From Allofournierella sp. (GTDB taxonomy: Bacteria > Bacillota > Clostridia > Oscillospirales > Ruminococcaceae): DNA of 51,631 nt. A model generated the notes under the pieces. The model had not been told where the DNA came from and did not search any database. It was given only the letters and a program-made list of their open reading frames with translations. The stretch is from assembly GCA_020025635.1 (NCBI GenBank), contig JAHHRU010000015.1, positions 1 through 51,631 on the forward strand. Reading direction: 5' to 3'. The position numbers and the translations under genes are program-made. Of the stretch, positions 8,183 through 16,281 are shown in pieces. The stretch's first letter is position 1. Each line of letters opens with the position of its first letter.

Positions 8183-8626
8183 TTATTGGCTGTTTGCCTC
8201 GATGGTCTCTTTTAAAAACCGAAGGCCTTCCAGATACCCGTTGGTTCCGTGGCCGATAAAATGCCCTTGGCAGGCCATGCCCGCATAGCTCACCCTGCGG
8301 AAGGGCTCCCGCTTTGCAATGTCGGTAAGGTGCACCTCGGCGGCAGGCAGACCCACCGCCCGCAGTGCATCCAGCAGAGCAATGCTGGTGTGGGTGTAGG
8401 CACCGGGATTGAGCAAAATGCCCTCACAGTCAAAGCGGGCATCCTGCACCGCATCCACAAGGTCGCCCTCGTGGTTCGACTGAAAAAACCGCACCTCCAC
8501 CCCAAGGGCATCGGCCTCGTTTTGAATCATTTTTAAAAGTGCTTCATAGCTCACCGTTCCGTACAGGTCCGGTTCACGCAGGCCCAAAAGATTCAGGTTT
8601 GGGCCGTTCAACACCAAAATACGCAT
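8183..8626 (-). CDS. aroQ: 3-dehydroquinate dehydratase, type II
   Basis: 147 residues, normal for the dodecameric type II enzyme, which removes water from 3-dehydroquinate to give 3-dehydroshikimate. Motifs: VLNGPNLNLLG at the N terminus, the catalytic Tyr in EPDLYGTVSYE, NPGAYTHTSIAL, and EVHLTDIAKREPFRRVSY with the catalytic His, then GHGTNGY. The ATG at 8626 follows GAGGAGCTTT. The start lies inside the end of aroEK, a 53-bp overlap in another frame, so translation is probably coupled. Confidence 0.95.
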   Translation of the reverse strand: MRILVLNGPNLNLLGLREPDLYGTVSYEALLKMIQNEADALGVEVRFFQSNHEGDLVDAVQDARFDCEGILLNPGAYTHTSIALLDALRAVGLPAAEVHLTDIAKREPFRRVSYAGMACQGHFIGHGTNGYLEGLRFLKETIEANSQ

Positions 8627-9863
8627 AAAGCTCCTCCTCGATGTGGGGCACCACCGCACTGAACAGCCCGCCGTTGTTTGCAGCGCGCAGGTCAGCGGCG
8701 GCCTTGTAGAGCGGACGGCGGCGCTTTTCCATGCGGCGCAGGGCCTCCATACTGGTGGAGAGGGGGCGGCGGCCGCCCACCTTCAGCCCCGAAACCTGCC
8801 GATCAATAAACACCATCACCCCGTTGCGGCGCAGGGCACGGATGTTTTCTTGCCGTTCCACCACACCGCCGCCGCAGGCGATGACCTGCCCGCTGCCCGC
8901 AGCAAGCCGGGCAATGCAGCGGCTCTCCCGCTGGCGAAAGCCCTCTTCGCCCCATTTTTTAAACATCATGGCAATCGAGCAGCTCTCGTCCTCTTCCAGC
9001 GCCCGGTCGGCATCCACAAAGGGCCGGCCCATCCTGCGGGCCAGCTTGCGGCCGATGGTGGATTTGCCGCTGCTGGGCATTCCGATGAGGCAGATGTTGG
9101 AGCACTGCATCACCAGCCGGCGGTATACCTGCTCCGCCGCCTCGGGCGGGATGGGGATGCCGGTAAATTTTTCGCTTGCGGCACGGGCCTGCTCCACCAG
9201 CATATACAGCCCGCCCATGCTTTTTACCCCCAGCTCTTGGGCCTCGCTCACAAGGCGGCTGCGCAGAGGGTTATACACCACATCCAGCACCGCTTCAAGG
9301 TTTTTGAAAAGGGCCGGGTCGATGGGCTTTTCGTCTGTGTTTGGGTACATTCCCACGGGAGTGGTGTTCACGATCACCTGCACCGACTGCCGCTGGGCAG
9401 CCTGCTGGTAGCTCAGTTCGTTCTGTTTGGGGGTGCGACTCACAAAATGCACCGCTTTTGCGCCCGCCGCTTCGATCACGGCAAGGGCGGTGTGGGCGGT
9501 GCCGCCGGTGCCCAAAATCAGAACATCCCGGTCTTTGAATTCCACCCCGGCACGCTCCGCAAGGGCTGCAAAGCCCGCAATGTCGGTGTTATAGCCGTAC
9601 AGGCGGCCGTTTTTGTTCACCACCGTATTCACTGCGCCGGTTTTTCTGCCGCCCTCGTCCACCTCGTCGCAAAGGTCACAGGCAAGGCCCTTGTAGGGGA
9701 TGGTTACATTCACGCCCCGATACTCTTTTTTAAGCAAAAACTCTTTTGCCAGCTCCGGGGTCTCCTTGGGGATGAGCTGATAATCGTAATCCGCCAGCAT
9801 CCCGTGGAGCTGGGGGGACCAGCTGTGTCCCAAAACCTTGCCCAAAACGCCGTATTCCATCAT
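8574..9863 (-). CDS. aroEK: Fused shikimate dehydrogenase-shikimate kinase
   Basis: 429 residues carrying two consecutive pathway enzymes. Residues about 1-250 are AroE: GHSWSPQLHGML, NVTIPYKG (catalytic Lys58), GYNTD (Asp94), the NADP-binding LILGTGGTAHTA, NTTPVGMYPN, and GGLYMLVEQA. Residues about 254-429 are AroK: P-loop LIGMPSSGKSTIG (257-271), FVDADRALEE, EGFRQRES, IACGGGVVE and a lid with RRPLS. It therefore converts 3-dehydroshikimate to shikimate-3-phosphate in one polypeptide. The start ATG overlaps the aroC stop (ATGA) and has AAAGGAGG 7 bases upstream. The longer open frame upstream is inside aroC. Confidence 0.95.
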   Translation of the reverse strand: MMEYGVLGKVLGHSWSPQLHGMLADYDYQLIPKETPELAKEFLLKKEYRGVNVTIPYKGLACDLCDEVDEGGRKTGAVNTVVNKNGRLYGYNTDIAGFAALAERAGVEFKDRDVLILGTGGTAHTALAVIEAAGAKAVHFVSRTPKQNELSYQQAAQRQSVQVIVNTTPVGMYPNTDEKPIDPALFKNLEAVLDVVYNPLRSRLVSEAQELGVKSMGGLYMLVEQARAASEKFTGIPIPPEAAEQVYRRLVMQCSNICLIGMPSSGKSTIGRKLARRMGRPFVDADRALEEDESCSIAMMFKKWGEEGFRQRESRCIARLAAGSGQVIACGGGVVERQENIRALRRNGVMVFIDRQVSGLKVGGRRPLSTSMEALRRMEKRRRPLYKAAADLRAANNGGLFSAVVPHIEEELYAYFGVERPKPESFGPA

Positions 9864-10972
9864 TTGCAGCCCTCCTTTTGCCAGAGGGTTCCGTACCGCT
9901 GGGTGGCAAGATCCAAAATGCCCAGCGAGGTGACTGCCGTTTGCACAATGGCGGCCCTTGGCAAAATGCAGGGGTCGTGGCGGCCGTTGATCTGGAGCTT
10001 GACCTCCCGCTTGGTGCAAAGGTCCACCGTGTTCTGCGGCTTATAAATACTGGGGGTGGGCTTGATGCAGCTTTGAAACCGGATGGGCATTCCGTTTGCA
10101 ACGCCCCCGTTCACGCCCCCGTTGTGGTTGGTTACCGAGCGGATGCGGCCGTCCGCAATTTGCAGCTCGTCGTTGGCTTCGCTCCCGGTCAAATCCGCAA
10201 AACCAAAGCCATCGCCGAAAGCAACGCCCTTTACGCCGGGAATGGCGAACACCAGCTTGGAGAGCACCCCCTCCACCGTGTCAAAAAAGGGTTCGCCCAC
10301 GCCGCCCGCAAGGCCCAGCACGGCGGTTTCCAGCGTACCGCCCACACTGTCGCCCTCGTCCCGGGCGTCCAGAATGGCTTCTTTCATTTTGCAGCCCGCC
10401 TTTTCGTCCAAAACCGGCAGGTCTTTGAGCTGCTGCAAATAATAAAGCTCCTTTAAAAGCTCCTGCTCATCCTGCGAAAACAGCCGGTCGCGCACTCCCG
10501 AAATGCGGGCAATGTGGGTGCCCACCCGGATGCCGTGGGTCTCCAAGATCTGCTGGCAGATCAGGCCCGCTGCGGCCAAAGGCGCAGTGAGGCGGCCGGA
10601 AAAATGTCCGCCGCCTCGAAAGTCTTCAAATCCGCCGTATTTTTGGTGAGCCGCCCAGTCGGCATGGCCGGGGCGGGCAGGGCCCATCAAATAATCCTCT
10701 GAGCGGGTATTGGTATTTTCAATTACAAAAGCAAGGGGCGTGCCGGTGGTACGCTCCTGCCAAACGCCGGACAGGATGCGCACCTTGTCCGCTTCCTGCC
10801 GGGTGGTGGTGATGCCGTTCTTTTGGGCACGGCGCTTTTCCATCTGCTCACTGAGCTTTTTTTCGTCCACTGCCAGCCCCGCGGCAAGGCCGTCCAGCAC
10901 ACCGCCCACCACCGGGCCGTGACTCTCGCCAAAAACGGTAAAGGTAACCGCATTTCCAATCGTGTTTTTCAT
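9860..10972 (-). CDS. aroC: Chorismate synthase
   Basis: 370 residues, full length. Makes chorismate from EPSP using reduced FMN without net redox change. The N-terminal FGESHGPVVGGVLDG signature, RPGHADWAAHQKYG, DFRGGGHFSGRLTAPL and the C-terminal GRHDPCILPRA are all present. The stop overlaps the start of aroEK by 4 bp. Starts 24 bp after aroB. The order aroB-aroC-aroEK-aroQ-aroA is not that of the reaction steps. Confidence 0.97.
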   Translation of the reverse strand: MKNTIGNAVTFTVFGESHGPVVGGVLDGLAAGLAVDEKKLSEQMEKRRAQKNGITTTRQEADKVRILSGVWQERTTGTPLAFVIENTNTRSEDYLMGPARPGHADWAAHQKYGGFEDFRGGGHFSGRLTAPLAAAGLICQQILETHGIRVGTHIARISGVRDRLFSQDEQELLKELYYLQQLKDLPVLDEKAGCKMKEAILDARDEGDSVGGTLETAVLGLAGGVGEPFFDTVEGVLSKLVFAIPGVKGVAFGDGFGFADLTGSEANDELQIADGRIRSVTNHNGGVNGGVANGMPIRFQSCIKPTPSIYKPQNTVDLCTKREVKLQINGRHDPCILPRAAIVQTAVTSLGILDLATQRYGTLWQKEGCK

Positions 10973-10996
10973 TGAGACGCCTTCCTCAAAACTCCC

Positions 10997-12019
10997 TTAC
11001 TTGCCCAAAACCAGCTGTTCGGTCGTTTCCAAGGGCACCCGATCCATGCGCCAGCAGCCAAGGCCCGGCACCTTGATGAGGGTGATAAAGCCCATATGTG
11101 CCTTTTTGTCGTGCCGGATGGATTCCATTACCTTTTCCCGGTCGTAGGCAACACGGGCGGGCAGGCCCAGACGGCGGAAGAGTGCCCGCACCCGGCGCTG
11201 CAATGCCCGATCCTCGATCATGGGCAGCATACCCAGCGCCACGCACTCGCCGTGATAAAAGCCGTTTTTGCGGCGGCCGGAAACCCCCCGCACCGCCTCG
11301 ATGCCGTGGCCGAGGGTGTGGCCGAAGTTGAGCACGGCGCGCATTCCCTCTTCCCGCTCGTCCCGTTCCACCACCCGCTTTTTGAGCAGCAGGCTGCGGT
11401 AGATGATATTTTCGATCTCCTCATGCACATCGGAGGTCTCGATGAGCTGAAAGAGCGATGCGTCCAGCGTGAGGCTCACCTTGATGGCCTCGGCAAGGCC
11501 GTTTACAAAATGCCGCTCGGGCAGGGTTTTTAAGGTGTCCGGGTCCACCACCACAAGGCGGGGCTGCCAAAAGGCACCCACCACGTTTTTGGTGCCGCCC
11601 AGATCCACTGCGGTTTTGCCGCCGATGGATGCGTCGATCTGGGCAAGGGTGGTGGTGGGGCAGTTGATAAAATCAATGCCCCGCATATAGGTAGCGGCCG
11701 CAAAGCCCGCCAAATCACCCACAACGCCGCCGCCCACGGCCACCACAAGGTCGCCCCGGTCCATACCGGCTTCCAGCATGGCGCTCACCATAGCGGTGTA
11801 CTGGCGCAGCGACTTGCTGGCTTCGCCCTGAGGCACAGTGTAAACAACGCCCTCCCGGCACTGGCCGGCCACGGTTTGGGCATATTCGGCAGGAACACCG
11901 CTGTCGGTCACCACAAATACCCGGCGGTCAAGGTTTACCAGTTGGCCCAGATTTTTAAGGCCGCCCCGCTTTATAATGATGTCATAGCTGTTTTTGCCAA
12001 GACGTACCGTTAACTTCAT
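10997..12019 (-). CDS. aroB: 3-dehydroquinate synthase
   Basis: 340 residues. Converts DAHP to 3-dehydroquinate with NAD and a metal ion. Seen: GGGVVGDLAGFAAATYMRG (NAD-binding glycine-rich loop), CPTTTLAQIDASIGGKTAVD, NVVGAFWQP, then the metal-ligand segments FGHTLGHGIEA and YHGECVALGM. The start is the ATG at 12019 with CGGAGGAG upstream. An open frame runs 64 codons further, across the promoter and the prfC terminator. First gene of the six-gene aro operon. No DAHP synthase or prephenate genes are in the window, so supply of DAHP comes from elsewhere. Confidence 0.96.
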   Translation of the reverse strand: MKLTVRLGKNSYDIIIKRGGLKNLGQLVNLDRRVFVVTDSGVPAEYAQTVAGQCREGVVYTVPQGEASKSLRQYTAMVSAMLEAGMDRGDLVVAVGGGVVGDLAGFAAATYMRGIDFINCPTTTLAQIDASIGGKTAVDLGGTKNVVGAFWQPRLVVVDPDTLKTLPERHFVNGLAEAIKVSLTLDASLFQLIETSDVHEEIENIIYRSLLLKKRVVERDEREEGMRAVLNFGHTLGHGIEAVRGVSGRRKNGFYHGECVALGMLPMIEDRALQRRVRALFRRLGLPARVAYDREKVMESIRHDKKAHMGFITLIKVPGLGCWRMDRVPLETTEQLVLGK

Positions 12020-12109
12020 GGGAAACTCCTCCGTTTTTATGCTTTGCGCAAAAAGGCTTTGTACCCCGCTTGCTGTACCGCGCGGCAAAGGCCGTCTTTT
12101 TTCTATCAA

Positions 12110-12139
12110 AGTATACCATAAACGGGGCTTACACTTCAA
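12110..12139 (-). promoter_or_regulatory. Probable promoter of the aro operon
   Basis: Read on the minus strand: TTGAAG (12139-12134), 18-base spacer ending in an extended TGG, and TATACT (12115-12110). It lies between the prfC terminator and the aroB start, giving a leader of about 85 bases. No T-box or other recognisable riboswitch is visible in that leader. Confidence 0.6.
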
Positions 12140-12173
12140 TCTCTTTTCACGGTCTGCACCCCGCAAAGAGAGC

Positions 12174-12207
12174 GCAAAAAAGCAGCCGCCCCCAAAGGAA
12201 CGGCTGC
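12174..12207 (-). terminator. Terminator of prfC
   Basis: On the minus strand GCAGCCG (12207-12201), a 12-base loop and CGGCTGC (12188-12182) are followed by six T. About 25 bases after the prfC stop. Confidence 0.85.
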
Positions 12208-12231
12208 CCAAAAATACTTTTTATCAAACCC

Positions 12232-13839
12232 TTATTCGGCAGAACCGAACTCGGACAGGCGCAGGGCCTCGTTGTGCTGGGTTGCCCAGTTGATGGACCA
12301 GGGAGAGGTGAACAGAAGCAGATGATTGCCCTTGAGATCCTCGATCTTGCGGGTATCGCTGGTCAGGTCCAGATCCTTGGGGTCCAGCTCCTCGGGATCG
12401 TTCTCGATCCAGCGGATGTGCTCATAGGGCAGCTTCTGCATACGGATGTCCACGTTGTACTCGTTCTTCAAACGGTACTCCAGAACTTCCAGCTGCAAAA
12501 CGCCCACAACGCCCACGATCACTTCTTCCATACCGCCGCCAAGGTCACGGAAAATCTGGATTGCGCCTTCCTGCGCCACCTGCTCCATGCCCTTCACGAA
12601 CTGCTTGCGCTTCATGGTGTCCACCTGAGTGACCCGGGCAAAGTGCTCGGGAGCAAAGGTGGGGATGCCTGCGTACTGGATCTTCTGCTTGCCGGTGCAC
12701 AGGGTGTCACCGATGGAGAAGATGCCCGGATCGAACAGGCCCACAATATCGCCCGCATAGGCTTCGTCCACAGTGGCACGGTCCTGTGCCATCAGCTGAG
12801 TGGACTGAGCCAGCTTGATTTTTTTGTCGCCCTGAACATGGGTCACTTCCATGCCGCGCTCAAATTTTCCGGAGCAGATACGCATGAACGCAATGCGGTC
12901 ACGGTGTGCCTTGTTCATGTTGGCCTGAATCTTAAAGATAAAGCCGGAGAATTCCTTCTCCTGCATGGGGTCCACACGACCCTCAACGCTGTCGCGGGAG
13001 AGCGGCGGCAGAGACAGGCGCAAAAATTCCTGCAAGAAAGGCTCCACGCCGAAGTTGGTGAGAGCGGAGCCGAAGAACACGGGAGACAATTCGCCGCAGT
13101 CCACAGCTTCTTTGTCAAATTCATAGCTTGCGCCGTCCAGCAGCTCAATGTCCTCAGCCAGCTTTTCTCGCAGGGGGGCAGTGATGATCTCGTCCAGACC
13201 CGGATCATCCAGACCCGCTTCGGTCTTTGCAACCACCTTCACGCCGTTTGCCTTACCGTCGGAGGAGAAGGCCAGGATGTGGCGGCTGTCACGGTCGAAC
13301 ACGCCCTTGAACTCCTTTCCGCAGCCGATGGGCCAGTTCATGGGATAGGTGCGGATGCCCAGCACCTCTTCGATTTCTTCCATCAGGTCAAAGGGGTCAC
13401 GGGCTTCACGGTCCATCTTGTTCACAAAGGTGAAGATGGGGATGTGACGCAGGGTGCATACCTTAAACAGCTTTTTGGTCTGAGCCTCAACGCCCTTTGC
13501 AGCGTCGATGACCATGACGGCAGCGTCGGCAGCCATCAGGGTACGGTAGGTATCTTCAGAGAAGTCCTGATGTCCGGGAGTGTCCAGAATATTGATGCAC
13601 TTGCCGGCATACTCAAACTGCATCACAGAGCTGGTGACCGAAATACCACGCTGCTTTTCAATTTCCATCCAGTCGGACACGGCGTGGCGAGCGGACTGCT
13701 TGCCCTTAACACTGCCTGCCTGCTGAATTGCCCCGCCGTACAGCAGCAGCTTTTCGGTCAGGGTGGTTTTGCCCGCGTCGGGGTGCGAAATGATGGCAAA
13801 GGTGCGCCGCCGTTCGATCTCTTTGCGCATATCGGCCAT
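12232..13839 (-). CDS. prfC: Peptide chain release factor 3
   Basis: 535 residues. A translational GTPase that removes RF1/RF2 from the ribosome after peptide release. G1 SHPDAGKTTLTEK, G3 DTPGHQDFSEDTYR and G4 FVNKMDREARDP are near the N terminus. The domain II and C-terminal regions match RF3 in length (about 530). The start is the ATG at 13839, preceded by AGGAGGAA; 16 more codons are open upstream with no ribosome site. Transcribed alone. Confidence 0.96.
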   Translation of the reverse strand: MADMRKEIERRRTFAIISHPDAGKTTLTEKLLLYGGAIQQAGSVKGKQSARHAVSDWMEIEKQRGISVTSSVMQFEYAGKCINILDTPGHQDFSEDTYRTLMAADAAVMVIDAAKGVEAQTKKLFKVCTLRHIPIFTFVNKMDREARDPFDLMEEIEEVLGIRTYPMNWPIGCGKEFKGVFDRDSRHILAFSSDGKANGVKVVAKTEAGLDDPGLDEIITAPLREKLAEDIELLDGASYEFDKEAVDCGELSPVFFGSALTNFGVEPFLQEFLRLSLPPLSRDSVEGRVDPMQEKEFSGFIFKIQANMNKAHRDRIAFMRICSGKFERGMEVTHVQGDKKIKLAQSTQLMAQDRATVDEAYAGDIVGLFDPGIFSIGDTLCTGKQKIQYAGIPTFAPEHFARVTQVDTMKRKQFVKGMEQVAQEGAIQIFRDLGGGMEEVIVGVVGVLQLEVLEYRLKNEYNVDIRMQKLPYEHIRWIENDPEELDPKDLDLTSDTRKIEDLKGNHLLLFTSPWSINWATQHNEALRLSEFGSAE

Positions 13840-13894
13840 AAAGACTTCCTCCTCTATATCATAACATTCTTTGGATGATTTACACACTCTTACT

Positions 13895-13922
13895 ATTATA
13901 CATTCAGCGGCGGCTTTGGCAA
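13895..13922 (-). promoter_or_regulatory. Promoter of prfC
   Basis: Minus strand: TTGCCA (13922-13917), 16-base spacer, perfect TATAAT (13900-13895). The leader is about 50 bases. Confidence 0.7.
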
Positions 13923-14183
13923 GAGGAAATCCCCCAAAAAGCCCGGTGTTTTAGGCAAAGGGGCGGCGACCTGCTTGTTTTGATTCAAAATCCCGGGTTT
14001 TTATGCTATACTCTTGAGTGGAACTTTGTGCGAAAGCAAAAAGGTTTCACAGTCTTTTCACGTTTTTTTATCGCCTTTTTCACGCTTTCCGCGTATACTT
14101 AAAGCATACCAAATGAACAAAGGGTTTTTGAGGCGGCAAATACCGCTCCCCTTTTCATCTTTTGAAAGGACCTGTGACACATT
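13923..14183 (+). promoter_or_regulatory. htrA upstream region with promoter and TTTTCAC repeats
   Basis: This is the rest of the 344-bp gap between the divergent prfC and htrA genes. TTCAAA (13984-13989), a 17-base spacer and TATACT (14007-14012) with an extended TGC make a plausible promoter, giving a leader of about 165 bases. Within that leader TTTCACA (14045), TTTTCACG (14055) and TTTTTCACG (14077) form three near repeats, and a second TATACT is at 14094-14099 without a good -35. The repeats may be operator sites; no regulator is assigned. No gene is seen. Confidence 0.5.
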
Positions 14184-15434
14184 ATGGAAAACAAGTGGGA
14201 ATACGATTACTCCGGTATTTACCAGAATCCCTACACCCCCAATAACCCCATCCCGCCTTCCGGACCTTTGGGCGGCCCGGACCCTTCCGCTCCTGCGCCT
14301 CAATCTCCTGAACCACCCAAAAAGTCGGGCAAGGGCAAAAAGATCGGCCTGTCGGTGCTGGCTCTGGTGCTGGTTGGTGCCGTGAGCTTCGGCGGCGGCT
14401 TTGCCGGCTACAAGCTTGCGAGCAAGGGCAAGAACGACCGGGTGGTCTATCAAGCCGCTCCCCCGTCCAATCTGGGCACCTCCAGCACTTCGGTAAACAC
14501 CGGCCTTGTGGCGGTTTCCGAAGCAGTTGGCCCGAGCGTTGTGGTGGTCACCACCGATAAAGTGGTGATGGACAACTTCTGGGGCGGTACCCGTGTGGTG
14601 AGCGGCGCCGGTTCCGGCGTGATCTATACTGCCGACGGCTACATCATCACCAACAATCACGTGATCGAAGGCGCACAGAACATCACCGTGAAGCTGAACG
14701 ACGGCACCGAATACACCGCCACTCTGGTGGGCAGCGACCCCCAGACCGACGTGGCCGTGATCAAGATCGACGGCACCGGCCTTGTGCCCGCTGTGCTGGG
14801 TGATTCCGACCACGTTCAGGTGGGCGAAGAGGTCATCGCCGTGGGCAACCCCCTGGGCACTCTGGGCGGCACCGTTACCAACGGCATCATCAGCGGCATG
14901 AACCGCTCCATCAACATCGGCGGCCGTGAAATGACCCTGATGCAGACCAACGCCGCAGTCAGCCCCGGCAACTCCGGCGGCGGCCTGTTCAACGTGAACG
15001 GCGAACTGATCGGCATTGTGAACGCAAAATCCGCCGAGGAAAACACCGAAGGCCTTGGCTTTGTGATCCCGGTGAACACCGCCCGTCAGGTGGCGCAGGA
15101 TCTGATCGAAAACGGCTTTGTGACCGGCCGCCCCATGCTGGGCATTAAGGTGCAGACCATTGCCGATCCTCAGACCGCAATGCAGTTCGGCGTGCAGAGC
15201 ATGGGTGTTTACATCATGGAAGTCACCCCCGGCTCCGGTGCCGAGGCTGCCGGCCTCAAGGTGGGCGACCGCATCCTGTCGGTCGGCGACAAGATCGTGG
15301 AATCCTCCGACGATGTGCTCAACGCCCTCAACGGCTATGCCGCCGGTGACGAGGCCGTGCTGCGTGTGGTGCGCGGTCAGACCATCATCACCGCAAACGT
15401 GACCCTGAACGAGCGCCCCTCCGACGGCAACTAA
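14184..15434 (+). CDS. HtrA/DegP-type membrane-anchored serine protease
   Basis: 416 residues. A Pro-rich cytoplasmic N terminus (about 15-47) is followed by a membrane helix (about 54-75), a trypsin-like domain with the triad His159 (ITNNHVIEGA), Asp189 (SDPQTDVAVIKID) and Ser264 (SPGNSGGG), and one PDZ domain (about 315-405; GSGAEAAGLKVGDRILSVG). It degrades or refolds damaged proteins on the outer face of the membrane. The ribosome site GAAAGGA is 13 bases before the ATG, longer than usual. Family members are normally induced by envelope stress; a long leader with repeats precedes it here. Confidence 0.93.
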   Translation: MENKWEYDYSGIYQNPYTPNNPIPPSGPLGGPDPSAPAPQSPEPPKKSGKGKKIGLSVLALVLVGAVSFGGGFAGYKLASKGKNDRVVYQAAPPSNLGTSSTSVNTGLVAVSEAVGPSVVVVTTDKVVMDNFWGGTRVVSGAGSGVIYTADGYIITNNHVIEGAQNITVKLNDGTEYTATLVGSDPQTDVAVIKIDGTGLVPAVLGDSDHVQVGEEVIAVGNPLGTLGGTVTNGIISGMNRSINIGGREMTLMQTNAAVSPGNSGGGLFNVNGELIGIVNAKSAEENTEGLGFVIPVNTARQVAQDLIENGFVTGRPMLGIKVQTIADPQTAMQFGVQSMGVYIMEVTPGSGAEAAGLKVGDRILSVGDKIVESSDDVLNALNGYAAGDEAVLRVVRGQTIITANVTLNERPSDGN

Positions 15435-15450
15435 AAAACAGCAAACACAA

Positions 15451-15490
15451 AAGCGGCAGCACCCGCACTTTGGGTGCTGCCGCTTTTTTA
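15451..15490 (+). terminator. Rho-independent terminator of htrA
   Basis: Perfect 14-bp stem AAGCGGCAGCACCC (15451-15464) with its complement at 15472-15485, 7-base loop, then T run. Confidence 0.92.
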
Positions 15491-15547
15491 AAATTTTTCA
15501 GAATATTCTGTGCCGATTCACAGTATCTTTTGCGGCCTCATCCATGC

Positions 15548-15553
15548 TATAAT
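15548..15553 (+). promoter_or_regulatory. Extended -10 element (TGC-TATAAT)
   Basis: A perfect TATAAT with the extended TG two bases upstream; the -35 region is weak (ATCTTT at 15525-15530). About 65 bases before the ATG at 15619. Confidence 0.55.
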
Positions 15554-15618
15554 CATAGCAGCAGCCGGCCCGTGCCAAAAACGGGCCGCTGGATATTTTG
15601 GAACGGAGGGCAGACTAC

Positions 15619-16206
15619 ATGACAGACCATCACCTCAACCTGAGCAAGCTGAAGGATCAACTCGCCATTTCCAATATCATCAACACCATTTATCTTGGCA
15701 TCTTCTGCTTGATCGCATCGGCCGCCGGGGGCAGCATTTATTACTGCCACACCGTCGCCCAGTCTATGCTGGAGGATGCCCGCACCGCCGACGGCAACAG
15801 CTACATGGGAGGCTATCAGTTCATAGGCGGCCTTGTGGGTGCCGGGTCAATGGCCATCATCGAGGCAGTGCTCGGTGTTTTGCTGCTGCTGTGCGCTCTG
15901 TACATTGCCCTGTTTTTGGCGGCAAACATCGGCGGCTATCGGCTAAGCTCCAAATTCAAAAAGCAGGGCTGGAACGTGGCACTGGTCAAAAAGGTCAAGT
16001 CCAATGCCATCGTAAAATGCATTGCGTCTGTGCTGATTATTTTGCCCGCACTGTATTTTTTGTTTTCCGAGCAGTGGGTTTTGGGCGTTGCCATGCTGCT
16101 GCCGCAGGCCGCCGTGCTGGGACTTTCGATCCAGTCCATCCGCATGATGCCCAGCAAGGAAAAACAAATCGAAGCGGATATGTGGTCAGGCGAGCTTGAA
16201 CCCTGA
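15619..16206 (+). CDS. Polytopic membrane protein of unknown function
   Basis: 195 residues with four or five hydrophobic segments (about 22-44, 70-108, 133-150, 155-172). I do not recognise the family. GGAGGG lies 8 bases before the ATG at 15619; seven in-frame codons upstream lack a ribosome site. Cytoplasmic ends are predicted by the Lys-rich loop KFKKQGWNVALVKKVKS. Monocistronic, with its own -10 element and a terminator on the far side. Confidence 0.7.
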   Translation: MTDHHLNLSKLKDQLAISNIINTIYLGIFCLIASAAGGSIYYCHTVAQSMLEDARTADGNSYMGGYQFIGGLVGAGSMAIIEAVLGVLLLLCALYIALFLAANIGGYRLSSKFKKQGWNVALVKKVKSNAIVKCIASVLIILPALYFLFSEQWVLGVAMLLPQAAVLGLSIQSIRMMPSKEKQIEADMWSGELEP

Positions 16207-16219
16207 GCCGCTTGCTGAA

Positions 16220-16255
16220 AAAGGCCCCGCCGGGTTTTGCACCGGCGGGGCCTTT
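16220..16255. terminator. Bidirectional terminator
   Basis: Stem AAAGGCCCCGCCGG (16220-16233) with complement at 16242-16255 and an 8-base loop. It separates the convergent membrane-protein gene and the flavodiiron gene and gives a T tract in both directions. Confidence 0.9.
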
Positions 16256-16281
16256 GTTTGTTTAAAACGCAGAGTGCTGCA

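Noticed and set aside
12020..12105. T-box or other amino-acid riboswitch ahead of aroB
   Set aside because: Leader is only about 85 bases, with no T-box sequence, specifier loop or antiterminator.
12070..13878. Long plus-strand open frame (about 600 codons) opposite prfC
   Set aside because: It is the antisense shadow of a well-conserved GC-rich gene; the product is His/Gln/Leu-rich with no motif and no ribosome site.
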